From positions 186,001 to 250,000 of the forward strand of contig NZ_JAPDIA010000002.1 of the NCBI RefSeq assembly GCF_029525575.1: a stretch of 64,000 bases of DNA, given 5' to 3'. Shown piece by piece: positions 1 to 12,090 of the stretch. The number at the start of each line of letters is the position of its first letter. Position 1 is the stretch's first letter. Position numbers and translations under genes: made by a program. The notes below the pieces were generated by a model, which saw nothing but the letters and a program-made list of their open reading frames with translations, did no database searches and was not told where the DNA came from. The DNA comes from Cohnella rhizosphaerae (GTDB taxonomy: Bacteria; Bacillota; Bacilli; Paenibacillales; Paenibacillaceae).

Positions 1-672
1 GCGCTTCAGCGCGAACGCTCGCTCAGCGCGGCGCTGGAGGAGCGGGAGCGGCTCGCGGGCGAGCTTCACGACGGCATCGCGCAATCGCTGTTTTTGCTGG
101 CCGTCAAGCTGGACAAGCTGGACGCTTCGCCGAACGAAGCGGCGCGCGCCGCGACGGCCGGCGAGCTCCGCGAGACGGTCCGCGACGTGCACGAGGACGT
201 GCGCCAGGCGATCGCAAGGCTGCGCCTGCCGCCCGAAGCGGCCGACCACGGCTGGGTGGAGCCGCTGCGCGAGCTGCTCGGGGAGACGGCGGCGTTGACC
301 GAGGCGAAGGCGGAGTTCCGCTGGGACATTCCCGAGGACATGCTGGGCGCCAAGGAAAAAGTCGAGCTGCACGCCTGTCTGCGCGAAGCGCTGGTCAACG
401 TGCGCAAGCACGCCCGCGCGGAGCGCGTATACGTCGTGGGCGAGCGCACGCCGGACGGCGGCTTCCGCTGCGCGGTCGCGGACGACGGCGTCGGCTTCGC
501 CGGCGATCCGCTGGAGGCGCCGGGCCGATTCGGCTTGCGCATGGTGCGCGAGCGCGCGGGCCGAATGGGGTGGACGTTCCGCGCGGCATGCGGGGACGGC
601 CTGACCGTGATCGAGCTGACCAAAAAAGGAGCGAACGCGGATGGAAGGCAAGTGGCGGGTGCTGCTCGTTGA
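1..672 (+). CDS. NarL/LiaS-type sensor histidine kinase, C-terminal part
   Basis: The frame is open from base 1, so the N-terminal sensor region lies outside the window. What remains is the catalytic core of a HisKA_3 kinase. The dimerisation/phosphoacceptor box reads ERLAGELHDGIAQSL, with the phospho-histidine codon at 67-69. It is followed by an N-box-like ALVNVRKHA and an ATP-binding glycine segment DDGVGF. Such kinases autophosphorylate on His and pass the phosphate to a NarL-type regulator. The stop overlaps the next gene by 32 bp, so the two form a translationally coupled two-component pair. The stimulus cannot be deduced because the sensor domain is missing. Confidence 0.88.
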   Translation, partial: ALQRERSLSAALEERERLAGELHDGIAQSLFLLAVKLDKLDASPNEAARAATAGELRETVRDVHEDVRQAIARLRLPPEAADHGWVEPLRELLGETAALTEAKAEFRWDIPEDMLGAKEKVELHACLREALVNVRKHARAERVYVVGERTPDGGFRCAVADDGVGFAGDPLEAPGRFGLRMVRERAGRMGWTFRAACGDGLTVIELTKKGANADGRQVAGAAR

Positions 673-1348
673 CGATCACAGGCATGCGCGGCAGGGCATG
701 CGGGAGATCGTGGAGGGATGTCCGGACTTTCTCGTCGTAGGCGAGGCTGCGAGCGGCGAGGAGGCGATCGGTCTCATGCCGGACGCCTGCCCGGACCTTA
801 TTCTGATGGACATCCATATGCCGGGAATGGGCGGCCTTGAGGCGTCCAAGACGATCAAGGAGGCTTATCCTGCGGTCAGGATCGTCATCGTGACCGTGTC
901 CGACGAGCCGGCCCACCTGTTCGAGGCGCTCAAGAAGGGGGCGCAGGGCTACTTGCTCGAAAATCTCAATCCTTCCGCCTGGCGGGAATATTTGCGCGCC
1001 GTAGCGTCCGACGACGCGCCGCTGAGCGCGGACATCGCGCTGTCGATCCTGAGGGAGTTCGCCGGCCGCGGAAGCTCGGGCGCAGCGGCAGCGGGCGACG
1101 CGCGCAGCCAAGGGAAACGATTCGAAGCGGAGCGCGGCGGGCCGATGCGCGAAGAGCTGACGCCGAGGGAGAAGGAGATTCTCCTGGAGGTGGCGCGCGG
1201 ACTCACGAACCGTGACGTCGCGGCGGCGCTCGGCGTATCGGAGCATACGGTCAAAAACCATTTGAAAAACATTTTGCAAAAGCTTCATCTCGGCAATCGG
1301 GTGCAACTGACCCGGTACGCGTACGAGCAGGGGATCGTCGATACTTGA
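641..1348 (+). CDS. NarL/FixJ-family response regulator
   Basis: 235 aa. The N-terminal receiver domain starts with VLLVDDH and has its probable phosphoacceptor Asp57 in LILMDIHMPGMGG, with the conserved Lys in LKKGAQGYL. A linker of about 30 residues, Ala/Ser-rich, leads to a C-terminal LuxR-type helix-turn-helix (LTPREKEILLEVARG through VSEHTVKNHLKNI). The start overlaps the upstream kinase, which is therefore its likely partner. It should act as a cytoplasmic phosphorylation-dependent transcription factor. The target genes are unknown. The broken solute-binding protein just downstream could once have been one, but this is only positional. Confidence 0.93.
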   Translation: MEGKWRVLLVDDHRHARQGMREIVEGCPDFLVVGEAASGEEAIGLMPDACPDLILMDIHMPGMGGLEASKTIKEAYPAVRIVIVTVSDEPAHLFEALKKGAQGYLLENLNPSAWREYLRAVASDDAPLSADIALSILREFAGRGSSGAAAAGDARSQGKRFEAERGGPMREELTPREKEILLEVARGLTNRDVAAALGVSEHTVKNHLKNILQKLHLGNRVQLTRYAYEQGIVDT

Positions 1349-1395
1349 CGCTCCCCTGTTTTTTCTCTCATCTCGATTTCCGGCAAAGCCGAAGA

Positions 1396-2017
1396 TCCGG
1401 TACGCATCATCAGTTCCAGGATGATCTCGCTTCGGACGAAGGCCAGGTGCTGAACGACCGGGGCATCGAAGGCAAGCAGTTCGTCGTCGAGAACGGCAAG
1501 CGCGTCGTGCCCAAGGAGGTCCGGGAACGCATCAACAACGACAACACCGCGTTCACCAAGGAGTCCGGCATCGGCTTCTTCTGGAACATCATGGTCCACT
1601 ACGGCGACGGCGGACGGCGTGAAGGATCCGACCGGCAACTATTATACGAAAAACAGCCCGGAGCTGAATACCGATGGCTACAGCGACGCAGAAAAGGAAA
1701 CGCTGGCGGCGTACAAGGCGACGACCTGGAAAGACCTGTTCCCGAAGGAAGACGCGTTTAACGTGAAAGCGTACGGAGCTGCGTGGAACATTCAAATTCC
1801 GGCGAAGGACGAGGTGTCCATTTTCGGCAACAAGATGAAGGACATCCCGTGGAAGCGGATTCCCGAGGCCATTCTCGCCAAGCCGGATGACTTCGACAAG
1901 ATCTGGGACGCCTATCAGAACGACCTGATCAAGCCGGGCGTCGAAAAGATGGAGAAGGGCTACGCCAAGTACGTGCAGGACCGCGTGAAGCTGTGGAGCG
2001 CGGACGAAGAGAAATAA
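1396..2017 (+). pseudogene. Remnant of an ABC-transporter extracellular solute-binding protein
   Basis: Only the C-terminal third of a Paenibacillus-type lipoprotein solute-binding protein is present. Recognisable stretches include GQVLNDRGIEGKQF, FTKESGIGFFWNIMVHYGD and, in another frame, KDPTGNYYTKNSPEL to the end at 2017. There is no start, signal peptide or lipobox; similarity begins abruptly near 1396, just after the response regulator stop. The frame change comes from a perfect 7-bp tandem duplication (gacggcg at 1606-1612 and 1613-1619). Removing one copy restores one frame through the conserved Gly-Val-Lys-Asp-Pro. A 5' truncation plus a duplication frameshift makes this a genuine remnant, unlike the homopolymer breaks elsewhere in the window. 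No permease genes are adjacent. Confidence 0.8.
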
Positions 2018-2043
2018 GAGTCGGCGAACCTCTGCGTCCTGGT

Positions 2044-2106
2044 AGGACTGCGGAGGACTTTTCGTATGCGCCCTGTTTGGGACTGCGGAGGTTTTCTCGT
2101 ATGCGG
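2044..2106. repeat. Short imperfect direct repeat (35-bp period)
   Basis: Two imperfect copies of a segment beginning ggactgcggagg and ending tcgtatgcg, starting near 2045 and 2080. They sit between the solute-binding remnant and the YcnI-like gene. No function is apparent. Confidence 0.5.
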
Positions 2107-2168
2107 CGGCTATGGCTCTTTGGAGTCATGCGCGAGGGAGGCGCGGGCGCGTACAATGGAGCTTATCC

Positions 2169-2810
2169 ATGGTTAAGAGAGGTTGGTTTGCGTTGAAAAA
2201 AATCGGAGCTTTGTTGTTCGCCGCCACGCTGGCGTTCGGCTATGCGGGCATGGCGAGCGCGCACGTCCGTGTCGAGCCGACGGAGGTTGCGCAGAACGCG
2301 TACCAGGTATTCACGATTCGCGTGCCGAGTGAAAACGAGAGCGTCAACACGACGCAGGTCAAGCTGGACGTCCCCGCGGGCGTGGAAGTATCGCGCTTCG
2401 AGCCGTATCCGGGCTGGACGAGCGCGACCGAGAAGGATGCGGACGGCAAGGTCGTCTCCGTCACTTGGAAGGCCGACGGCGCGGGCATTAACGAAACGGA
2501 ATTCGTGCAGTTCCGGTTCCAGGGGCATGTCGCGGAGGACGCGAAGGAGCTGGTCTGGAAGGCGCATCAGACGTATTCCGACGGCGCGGTCGTCGACTGG
2601 AGCGGCGCGCCGGACGCCGATACGCCGGCATCGGTGACGGCGGTCGTCGCAGCCGCGGCGGGCGGCGACGGGCACGGGCAAGCCGGGGCCGCTTCGGCGG
2701 AAGCGTCGGATAGCGACCGCGATCCGCTGACGCTGGGCCTGGCGATCGCTGGCCTGGCAGCGGGCCTCGCCGCGCTCGCGACAGCGCTGCTGCGCAAGAA
2801 ACCGCGCTGA
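2169..2810 (+). CDS. ycnI: YcnI/DUF1775-family copper-binding membrane-anchored protein
   Basis: About 213 aa. A Lys/Arg-led signal peptide ends at ...GMASA, giving a mature protein that begins with His (HVRVEPTEVAQNAY). An N-terminal His is the copper ligand of the YcnI 'histidine-brace' family. The body is a single beta-rich DUF1775 domain. A Gly/Ala/Ser-rich spacer follows, then one C-terminal transmembrane helix and a KKPR tail, so it is probably displayed on the outer face of the membrane. I chose ATG 2169 because GGAG lies 8 nt upstream; TTG 2193 (AAGAGAGG 10 nt upstream) is an alternative and keeps the signal peptide. It is usually linked to copper uptake or homeostasis. No ycnJ/ycnK partner is present here. 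Confidence 0.87.
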   Translation: MVKRGWFALKKIGALLFAATLAFGYAGMASAHVRVEPTEVAQNAYQVFTIRVPSENESVNTTQVKLDVPAGVEVSRFEPYPGWTSATEKDADGKVVSVTWKADGAGINETEFVQFRFQGHVAEDAKELVWKAHQTYSDGAVVDWSGAPDADTPASVTAVVAAAAGGDGHGQAGAASAEASDSDRDPLTLGLAIAGLAAGLAALATALLRKKPR

Positions 2811-2876
2811 GCAGGTGGTGGCGTTGGCCGGCGCAGCACAAGCGGCATCGCGCGGCGGCATGGCATCTAGCTGCCT

Positions 2877-3590
2877 CGGGGCCGATAGCGGAAGAAAGTT
2901 CCGCTAACGCCGCCAAACTGGCCGGCTCGGGGCCGATAGCGGAAGAAAGTTCCGCTAAGGCCGCCACAATAGCTGGCTCGGGGCCGATAGCGGAAGAAAG
3001 TTCCGCTAAGGCCGCCGAACGAGCTGGCTCGGGGCCGAAAGCGGAAGACAGTTCCGCTAAGGCCGCCACACTAGCTGGCTCGGGGCCGAAAGCGGAAGAA
3101 AGTTCCGCTAAGGCCGCCAAACTGGCCGGCTCGGGGCCGATAGCGGAAGAAAGTTCCGCTAAGGCCGCCAAACTGGCCTGCTCGGGGCTGATAGCGGAAG
3201 AAAGTTCCGCTAAGGCCGCCAAACTGGCCGGCTCGGGGCCGATAGCGGAAGAAAGTTCCGCTAAGGCCGCCAAACTGGCCGGCTCGGGGCCGATAGCGGA
3301 AGAAAGTTCCGCTAAGGCCGCCAAACGAGCTGGCTCGGGGCCGATAGCGGAAGAAAGCTCCGCTATGGCCGCCAAACGAGCTGGCTCGGGGCCGATAGCG
3401 GAAGAAAGTTCCGCTATGGCCGCCGAACTGGCCGGCTCGGTGCCGATAGCGGAAGAAAGTTCCGCTAAGGCCGCCAAACGAGCTGGCTCGGGGCCGATAG
3501 CGGAAGAAAGTTCCGCTAAGGCCGCCAAACTGGCCGGCTCGGGGCCGATAGCGGAAGAAAGTTCCGCTAAGGCCGCCAGACGAGCTGCCG
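2877..3590. repeat. Tandem array, 14 x 51 bp, each unit with a hairpin
   Basis: The motif AGCGGAA-N5-TTCCGCT recurs from 2887 to 3550 exactly every 51 bp, giving 14 copies with no indel. Each forms a 7-9-bp stem with a 5-nt loop (usually GAAAG). Variation is confined mostly to the arm between hairpins (aaactggccggc versus aaacgagctggc). The array fills the gap between the ycnI-like gene and the TPP riboswitch. Because 51 is divisible by 3, both strands stay open across it and encode 17-residue repeats, but there is no convincing start or ribosome-binding site. I treat it as non-coding. Confidence 0.9.
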
Positions 3591-3657
3591 CTATCGCAGT
3601 TGGGCGCATAGGCGGATTGACACCCGGTCTGCGGCCGTGTACAGTTGAACCATGAAT

Positions 3658-3750
3658 TCCACTGGGGGGCGCCCGCAAGGGCTGAGATAAGGCAGCGATG
3701 CCTTGGTCCCTTTGAACCTGATCTGGGTCATGCCAGCGTAGGAAAGTGGA
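3658..3750 (+). promoter_or_regulatory. TPP riboswitch (THI element)
   Basis: The conserved core is present: gggctgaga near 3679, then ccctttgaacctgatctggg and the gccagcgtaggaa block. The closing P1 stem is tccact (3658-3663) with agtgga (3745-3750). It precedes a thiamine operon and a terminator, so it is expected to shut off transcription when thiamine pyrophosphate binds. Confidence 0.96.
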
Positions 3751-3888
3751 CCAATGTGCGTAGCAAGCTGCATCGGATCGCAGCGCCGCGAGCCCTCGGG
3801 CCGGGCCGCTGCAGGGCGAGTCGTTTTCCGCATTCGCGGGAAGCGTTCGTTCATTGTCCGCCCATGCAGTCCGAAGCTGCTCGTTTTG

Positions 3889-3915
3889 GCCGCTCCCGAC
3901 GGGGCGGCTTTTTTT
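3889..3915 (+). terminator. Intrinsic terminator in the thiC leader
   Basis: gccgctcc (3889-3896), loop cgac, ggggcggc (3901-3908), then seven T. It lies 138 nt after the TPP aptamer and 204 nt before thiC, so it is the probable expression platform. The remaining leader to 4119 has no gene. Confidence 0.85.
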
Positions 3916-4119
3916 GCATCGCATGCACAGGAGCCGCGTCTCGTAAGGAGCGCCATTGCAGGCTTATTGTTTCCGTAGACGGCGGAATCCGGCTATGGGC
4001 GCGATTTGCCTCCAGCAGCCTCGTCCGGCCCTCATTGTGTTTCCATTTTTATCGCATAGCGCCCTTGTCGGCCTCCCGGAGGAATTCGCACGAATTCATT
4101 CCAGGGAGGTTTTTTAGCG

Positions 4120-7030
<2,911 letters not shown>

Positions 7031-7034
<4 letters not shown>

Positions 7035-8006
7035 GAGCGATCGAAGACTGCAAGCTGTACGTGATTACGGGCGAAACGTATCACCCCGGCAGGCCGCTCG
7101 CGGAGGTCATGGAAGCCGCGATCGCGGGCGGCGCGGATATCGTTCAGCTGCGGGACAAGGGGGGGCACGCCTGCGGATCGGCTTGCGAAAGCAAAGACGC
7201 TGCGCGCTTTGACCCGCCGCCACGGCGTGCTGTTCATCGTCAACGACGACGCCGAGCTCGCGCTCGCCGCCGATGCGGACGGCGTTCATCTCGGCCAGGC
7301 CGACCTGCCTTTGAACGAAGCGCGGCGGATCGTCGGCAAAAGCATGCTGATCGGCATTTCCACGCATGCGCTGTCGCAGGCGCTCAAGGCTGAACGCGAC
7401 GGTGCGGACTATGTGGGCGTCGGCCCGGTATATCCGACGGCGACCAAGCCGGGGAGACAGGCCGTAACGACCGCCTATGTTGCCGTAGCCGCGTCGCAGC
7501 TGCGAATTCCTTTCTTCGCGATCGGCGGCATCTCGCCCGCGACGGCGGAGGAAGTGCTGGCGGCGGGAGCGCGCCGGCTATGCGCGGTGTCCGCCGTCGT
7601 CGGGCATGCCGACCCGGCGGCCGTTTGCGTCACGCTGAAGCGCAGCATTGAGCGCTGGGAGGCGGAGGATGCGCTGCGGCGTTCGCAAAGCTTGAGCATA
7701 GCCGAGAACGCTAAGCGCACAGAGGCCGCGAGGCTGGGGAAGACGGAGGAGACCTTGAATGCTCCGGCCGTCGGCACCTCCGAAGCGCCGAACGCTGCCG
7801 GCACAGGAATCCCGTTGCTGCTGAACGGCAAGCGAACCTGGTGCGAGTCCGTCTCGCTCGGCGCGCTCGCGGGCGCGCTCGGACTTGCGGGACGGCGCGT
7901 GATGGCGGAGCTGAACGGCCAGGCGGTGCCGAGGGCGGACTGGGACGCCGTCCCGCTCTGTCCGGACGATCGCGTCGAGTTCGTACAATTCGTAGGAGGC
8001 GGTTAA
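7031..8006 (+). CDS. thiE: ThiE thiamine-phosphate synthase fused to ThiS sulfur carrier (frame interrupted)
   Basis: The ThiE part begins at TTG 7031, overlapping the thiF stop as TTGA: YVITGETYHPGRPL, then IVQLRDKGG. An extra G in the G7 run 7159-7165 shifts the frame; removing it restores RDKGGTPADRLAKAK. The rest shows VNDDAELALAADADGVHLGQ, GVGPVYPTATKPG and FFAIGGI, the usual TIM-barrel phosphate site that couples HMP-PP to thiazole phosphate. After about residue 215 the frame continues without a stop through a 50-residue hydrophilic linker into a ThiS ubiquitin-like fold, LLLNGKRTWCE to FVQFVGGG, ending in the Gly-Gly tail needed for thiocarboxylation. An in-frame TTG at 7755 with GGAGG 5 nt upstream could also start a separate ThiS. 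Confidence 0.88.
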
Positions 8007-8009
8007 TCG

Positions 8010-8834
8010 ATGAACGCAGCATATTCGCCATATTCGCCGCTTCGGATCGGCGGCATTGCGCTCCGGTCCAGACTGTTTCTGGGCACGGGGCGATATCCGA
8101 GTCCAGCCGTCATGCGCGAGGCGCTGGAAGCTTCGGGCGCCCATGTCGTCACCTTCGCCGTTCGCAGAATCGACCTCGACGTGGCCGAGGACGATCCGCT
8201 GCTGGGGCAAATGGGAGGTAAGGACCTGATCTACCTGCCGAATACGTCGGGCGCGTCGACGGCGGACGAGGCGGTCCGGATCGCCCGGCTGGCGAAGGAA
8301 GCCGGCCTCGGCAATTGGGTCAAGGTGGAGATCAGCGGCCATCCGCGCCTGCTGCTTCCCGACCCGGCCGAGACGCTGCGGGCGACGGAACGCCTTGCGC
8401 GCGAGGGCTTCACCGTGCTTCCTTATACGTCCGACGATCCGATGCAGGCGCTCAGACTTGAGGAGGCGGGCGCAGCGGCGATCATGCCCGGCGGCTCGCC
8501 GATCGGCACGGGGCTGGGCATTCTCAATCCGTATCATATCGGGTGGATCGTGGAAAACGCAGGCGTGCCCGTCATCGTCGATGCCGGGCTCGGCTCGGCC
8601 GCCGACGCCGCAACAGCCATGGAACTTGGCGCCGACGGCATCCTGGTCAATACGCCGGTGGCGAAGGCGCGAGATCCCGTCGCGATGGCCGCGGCCATGC
8701 GTCTTGGCGTCGAAGCCGGATGGCTCTCGCGCCAAGCCGGCCGAATTCCGCGACGCGCGTACGCTTCGGCGAGCAGCGACGAGACCGGCGCCTTGTTCGC
8801 GGAGGCGACGTCGGCAAGGGGCGGTCGACCTTGA
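8010..8834 (+). CDS. thiG: Thiazole synthase ThiG
   Basis: 274 aa. ThiG assembles the thiazole ring from deoxyxylulose phosphate, dehydroglycine and ThiS-thiocarboxylate. Family motifs are [10 protein letters not shown] near the N-terminus, the probable Schiff-base Lys in [22 protein letters not shown], and the phosphate-binding [20 protein letters not shown]. The start has AGGAGG 11 nt upstream, 3 bp after the ThiE-ThiS stop. The stop overlaps the TTG of thiO. Length and motifs are complete; no frame break. Confidence 0.96.
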   Translation: MNAAYSPYSPLRIGGIALRSRLFLGTGRYPSPAVMREALEASGAHVVTFAVRRIDLDVAEDDPLLGQMGGKDLIYLPNTSGASTADEAVRIARLAKEAGLGNWVKVEISGHPRLLLPDPAETLRATERLAREGFTVLPYTSDDPMQALRLEEAGAAAIMPGGSPIGTGLGILNPYHIGWIVENAGVPVIVDAGLGSAADAATAMELGADGILVNTPVAKARDPVAMAAAMRLGVEAGWLSRQAGRIPRRAYASASSDETGALFAEATSARGGRP

Positions 8835-9996
8835 GGCGGACCTTGCTCGTGCTGGGCGGCGGCATCGTCGGCCTGTCCTGCGCCTTTGAAGCGCTGAAGC
8901 AAGGCTGGCGCGCGATCGTCGTCGACCGCGGCGAGATCGGCGGACAGGCATCGGGAGCGGCCGCGGGCATGCTTGCGCCTTTTTTATGAGAGCGGAGAAG
9001 GTCCCGACGCCTTTTTTCGCCTGTGCCTGGACAGCTTTGCCAGATATCCGGACTGGACGGCGGAAATCGAGGAAGCTGCCGGCATGTCGGCGGGCTTCGT
9101 CCGGTCGGGCAGCCTGCACGTCGCGCCGCGCGAGGCGGATACGCTGTCGCTGCACGGTCGGCTCGCCTGGCAAGTCCGCCACTGTCCCGGACTGGAATGG
9201 CTGGACGGAACGGACTTGCCGCGTGTCGAGCCGAGTCTGCCGCGGGGGGCTTGCGGGAGCGCTGTACTGCCCGGACGAATCGCATGTGCAGGCTCCGCTG
9301 CTGGTCAAGGCGCTGGCCGCGGCTTGCGCGCGGCTTGGCGCGCAACTGCTGCCGCAGGCAGGAGAGATGATCGCCGTCAGCCAAAGCGAAGCCGGCGGGC
9401 TCTCCGTCCGCTTCGAGGCGAGCGGCACGATCGGGGCGGACGCGCTTTGCTGCTGCCTCGGGGCCTGGAGCGGCCGGCTGTCGGACTGGCTCGGTCTGCG
9501 TATCCCCGTTCATCCGATAAGGGGGCAAATTTGCGCGTTCGATCCGGCGCCCGCCTCTCTGCGTCACATCGTGTTCGGGCCGCAGGCCTATTGGGTGAGC
9601 AAGCCCGACGGCTCGCTCGTCTGCGGCGCGTCCGAGGACGAAGCCGGCTTCGACCGGACGGTGACAGCGGGCGGCATCGGCCGGCTCGTGCGCGCGGGCG
9701 GGCGGCTGTTCCCCGCGTTGTCCGGCGCCGCGCCGGTGCGAAGCTGGGCGGGGCTGCGTCCCGCCACGCTGGACGGATGGCCGTTGATCGGCCCCGCGCC
9801 GGGCAAGCCGGGCGTGTACATCGCCGCCGGCCATTATCGCAACGGCATTTTGCTGAGCCCGGCGACGGCGGCCGCGTTCGGCCGTTGGCTGGCTGGGGGA
9901 GGCGAAGCCGGCGGCGACCCGGCTGACCAAGCGTTTCGGCCCGAACGCTTCGGCGCGTATGCGGCCGGGGAGCGCGAGGAGGCGACGCCTTCATGA
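8831..9996 (+). CDS. thiO: Glycine oxidase ThiO (frame interrupted twice)
   Basis: ThiO is the FAD enzyme that oxidises glycine to the iminoacetate used by ThiG in aerobic Firmicutes. The N-terminus has the Rossmann FAD motif [18 protein letters not shown] and [11 protein letters not shown]. The reading frame changes at a T6 run (8980-8985) and a G6 run (9244-9249). Removing one base from each gives a continuous protein of about 387 aa, through [16 protein letters not shown] and [17 protein letters not shown], to the C-terminal FAD/substrate segment [13 protein letters not shown] and [19 protein letters not shown] 8831 overlaps the thiG stop and the end overlaps thiD as ATGA, so all the genes here are coupled. 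Confidence 0.88.
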
Positions 9997-10898
9997 GGGA
10001 CGAAGCTTCGTCTTTTCCTGCCGACGCCGAGCAATGGCGCAGTTGGAGCGTCCCGGCTCGCGCCCTCACGATCGCCGGCTCCGACTCGGGCGGAAGCGCG
10101 GGCATTCAGGGCGACTTGAAAACCTTTCAGGAGCTCGGCGTATTCGGCATGAGCGTCGTCACGGCGGTTACCGCGCAAAACAGCTTGGGCGCGCAACTGG
10201 TTGAGCCGGTATCGCCTCGGCTCGTCGCGGCCCAGCTTGAGAGCGTGCTCGCCGATTTAGGCGCGGACGCGGCCAAGACGGGCATGATTCCCACGCCGGA
10301 CGCGGCAGAGGCCATCGCGGGCGCGCTAAGTCGCTTCGGCGTTCATAGACTCGTGGTCGATCCGGTGCGGCTGTCCAAGGACGGCTACGCGCTGGCGGGG
10401 CGGGGCGCATTCGAAGCGACGGCGCGGTTCCTGTTCCCGCTGGCCGAGCTGGCGACGCCGAACGTGCCCGAGGCGGCCGCCCTGCTTGGCGTTCGCGAGA
10501 CCGATCTCGCCTCGGTAGGCGCACGCGTCGAAGCCGCCAGGTCGCTGCTCGCATGGGGAGCTCGCCACGTGCTGCTAAAGGGCGGGCATGCCGCGGACGA
10601 CGCATGCGCCGATATTTTGGTCGGCGCTGCGGACGGGGGCGCCGAGCCGCTGCTGCTGCGCGGACAGCGCCTGCCCGGGGCAAGTGCCCGCGGCACGGGC
10701 TGCGCGTTCGCCTCCGCCGCATGCGCCGCCATGGCGCGCGGGCTGGACGTGCCCGCCGCCTGCCGCGCCGCCAAGGCGTTCGTCGCCGCGGCGCTCGCGG
10801 CGAGCGTTCGGCTGGGCGCCGGGACGCCAAGCTTGAAGCATGCGGCGTGGCGCGAAGACAGGCTGTGGTCGGAAGCGTCCATCGGCGATGGAAAGTAG
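9993..10898 (+). CDS. thiD: Hydroxymethylpyrimidine/phosphomethylpyrimidine kinase ThiD
   Basis: 301 aa, ribokinase-like fold. It phosphorylates HMP and HMP-P to HMP-PP, the ThiE substrate. Motifs seen: LTIAGSDSGGSAGIQGDLKTFQ, VTAVTAQNS, KTGMIP, VDPVRLSKDG, TPNVPEA and the C-terminal anion-hole/catalytic segment ARGTGCAFASA. The first 20 residues before ALTIAG are longer than usual, so an internal start is possible, but ATG 9993 overlaps the thiO stop and fits operon coupling. This is the last gene of the thiamine operon; no clear terminator follows before the repeat region. Confidence 0.94.
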   Translation: MRDEASSFPADAEQWRSWSVPARALTIAGSDSGGSAGIQGDLKTFQELGVFGMSVVTAVTAQNSLGAQLVEPVSPRLVAAQLESVLADLGADAAKTGMIPTPDAAEAIAGALSRFGVHRLVVDPVRLSKDGYALAGRGAFEATARFLFPLAELATPNVPEAAALLGVRETDLASVGARVEAARSLLAWGARHVLLKGGHAADDACADILVGAADGGAEPLLLRGQRLPGASARGTGCAFASAACAAMARGLDVPAACRAAKAFVAAALAASVRLGAGTPSLKHAAWREDRLWSEASIGDGK

Positions 10899-11060
10899 TG
10901 CCTACTTGCAGCTAACTGGCTCAACAGTGCGTTGAAGGCGATAAACGAGCGCGCTCCTTGCATGTTTCGGCTCTAACATCGCGTCGGCCGGCAGCCTGTC
11001 TATCGCAGGGGGGCATCGTCCCGTCTTTTCCGCGATATCGACTGTCGTGGCCGCCTCCCA
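10899..11060. other. Gene-free stretch after thiD
   Basis: No convincing gene, terminator or promoter. It leads into the 52-bp arrays, which occupy most of the 1.1-kb gap up to the pheS leader. The segment 11575-11677, after the arrays, is likewise empty. Confidence 0.5.
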
Positions 11061-11235
11061 GTAGCGGAGTAACCCGGAAAAACCGTGCAACTTCCGCAGA
11101 AACCGCCGCGTGGTAGTGGAGTAACTCTGAAAAACCGTGCAACTACAGCAGAAACCACCGAATGGTAGTGGAGTAACTCGGAAAAACCGTGCAATTCCTG
11201 CAAAAACGGCCACGTGGGTAGGGGAGTCACACGCA
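11061..11235. repeat. Tandem array, about 3.4 copies of a 52-bp unit
   Basis: Units begin gtagtggagtaact at 11061, 11113, 11165 and (diverged) 11218 and contain gaaaaaccgtgcaa. Periods are 52, 52 and 53 bp. It is unrelated in sequence to the adjoining array. Confidence 0.82.
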
Positions 11236-11252
11236 AAATTGTAAAACGCCAT

Positions 11253-11537
11253 GCGGATAAGCGCAAAAGGTCACTAACGCCACCTCAACGACGCTCGGAA
11301 AGGTGCGGATAAGCGCAAAAGGTCACTAACGCCACCTCAACGACGCTCGGAAAGGTGCGGATAAGCGCAAAAGGTCACTAACGCCACCTCTTCGGCGCTC
11401 GGAAAGGCGCGGATAAGCGCAAAAGGACACTAACGCCACCTCTTCGGCGCTCGGAAAGGTACCGATAAGCGCAAAAGGTCACTAACGCAACGACGCTCGG
11501 AAAGGTGCGCATAAAGCGCATAAAGGCATTAACGCAC
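11253..11537. repeat. Tandem array, about 5.5 copies of a second 52-bp unit
   Basis: Units begin gcggataagcgcaaaagg at 11253, 11305, 11357 and 11409. A diverged copy at 11461 is shortened internally, and a partial copy follows. The period is exactly 52 bp over the first four. Confidence 0.87.
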
Positions 11538-11574
11538 TTCCTTCCTTCCTTCCTTCCTTCCTTCCTTCCTTCCT
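11538..11574. repeat. (TTCC)9 microsatellite
   Basis: Nine perfect TTCC units plus one T, directly after the 52-bp array and about 105 bp before the pheS promoter. Tetranucleotide tracts of this length are prone to slippage. Confidence 0.95.
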
Positions 11575-11677
11575 AAGCGCCATCCAAAGCAATAAACCAA
11601 AATGAGCGCTAAGGCCTGACTATGGTCACACGTTGTTTGCAAAGGTATCGGCTTTGCCCCTTTTTGCCCTCATCCGC

Positions 11678-11706
11678 TTGCTTGACGCGCCGCGTTCCCC
11701 TATAAT
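11678..11706 (+). promoter_or_regulatory. Sigma-A-type promoter of pheST
   Basis: ttgctt (11678-11683), a 17-bp spacer and a perfect TATAAT (11701-11706). Transcription would start near 11713, just ahead of the T-box leader. Confidence 0.75.
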
Positions 11707-11712
11707 AGTCTG

Positions 11713-12032
11713 TAATTCACAGCAATACCGATGAAATGCGACGATGGAGACAAGTAAGCAGCGCCTGCCTGATCAGGGAGGGGACGCCGAGACTGAGAGC
11801 GTGCCCGAGGAGAAGAGCTGCCGAATTTCACTCCGGAGCTGTCGCTTGAACGCCGACGACGCCAAGCCGCGCCGGCCAGTAGAGCGTACCGTCCGCGGCA
11901 CGTTACGCCGTTCGAGCGGGAATTCGCGCTTGGCGACGGCGCTGCAAGAGGCAGGTTGTCGCGGGCAGGTTTCCAATTAGGGTGGTACCACGGTCCTTTC
12001 GTCCCTTTTACGGGGAGGAAGGGCCTTTTTTT
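11713..12032 (+). promoter_or_regulatory. T-box leader of pheS with terminator
   Basis: The T-box sequence AGGGTGGTACCACGG lies at 11979-11993. A terminator follows: 14-bp stem 11992-12005 with 12012-12025, then seven T. Upstream structured sequence contains TTC at 11827-11829, a candidate Phe specifier codon; I did not fold stem I fully. Uncharged tRNA-Phe should favour the antiterminator and pheST expression. Confidence 0.92.
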
Positions 12033-12090
12033 GTCGGTTCGCTGCAGGGCGGGCCGGCGGATAGACCAAGCGATGAAGGAGAGAGGCGTC

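Noticed and set aside
2877..3590. Possible CRISPR array
   Set aside because: Units are contiguous near-identical 51-mers without unique spacers, and no cas genes are present. The same holds for the other arrays.
2488..3924. Minus-strand 478-codon open frame with 17-residue repeats
   Set aside because: It is produced by the 51-bp repeat (divisible by 3) and runs antisense into the ycnI-like gene and through the TPP riboswitch. No ribosome site or plausible start.
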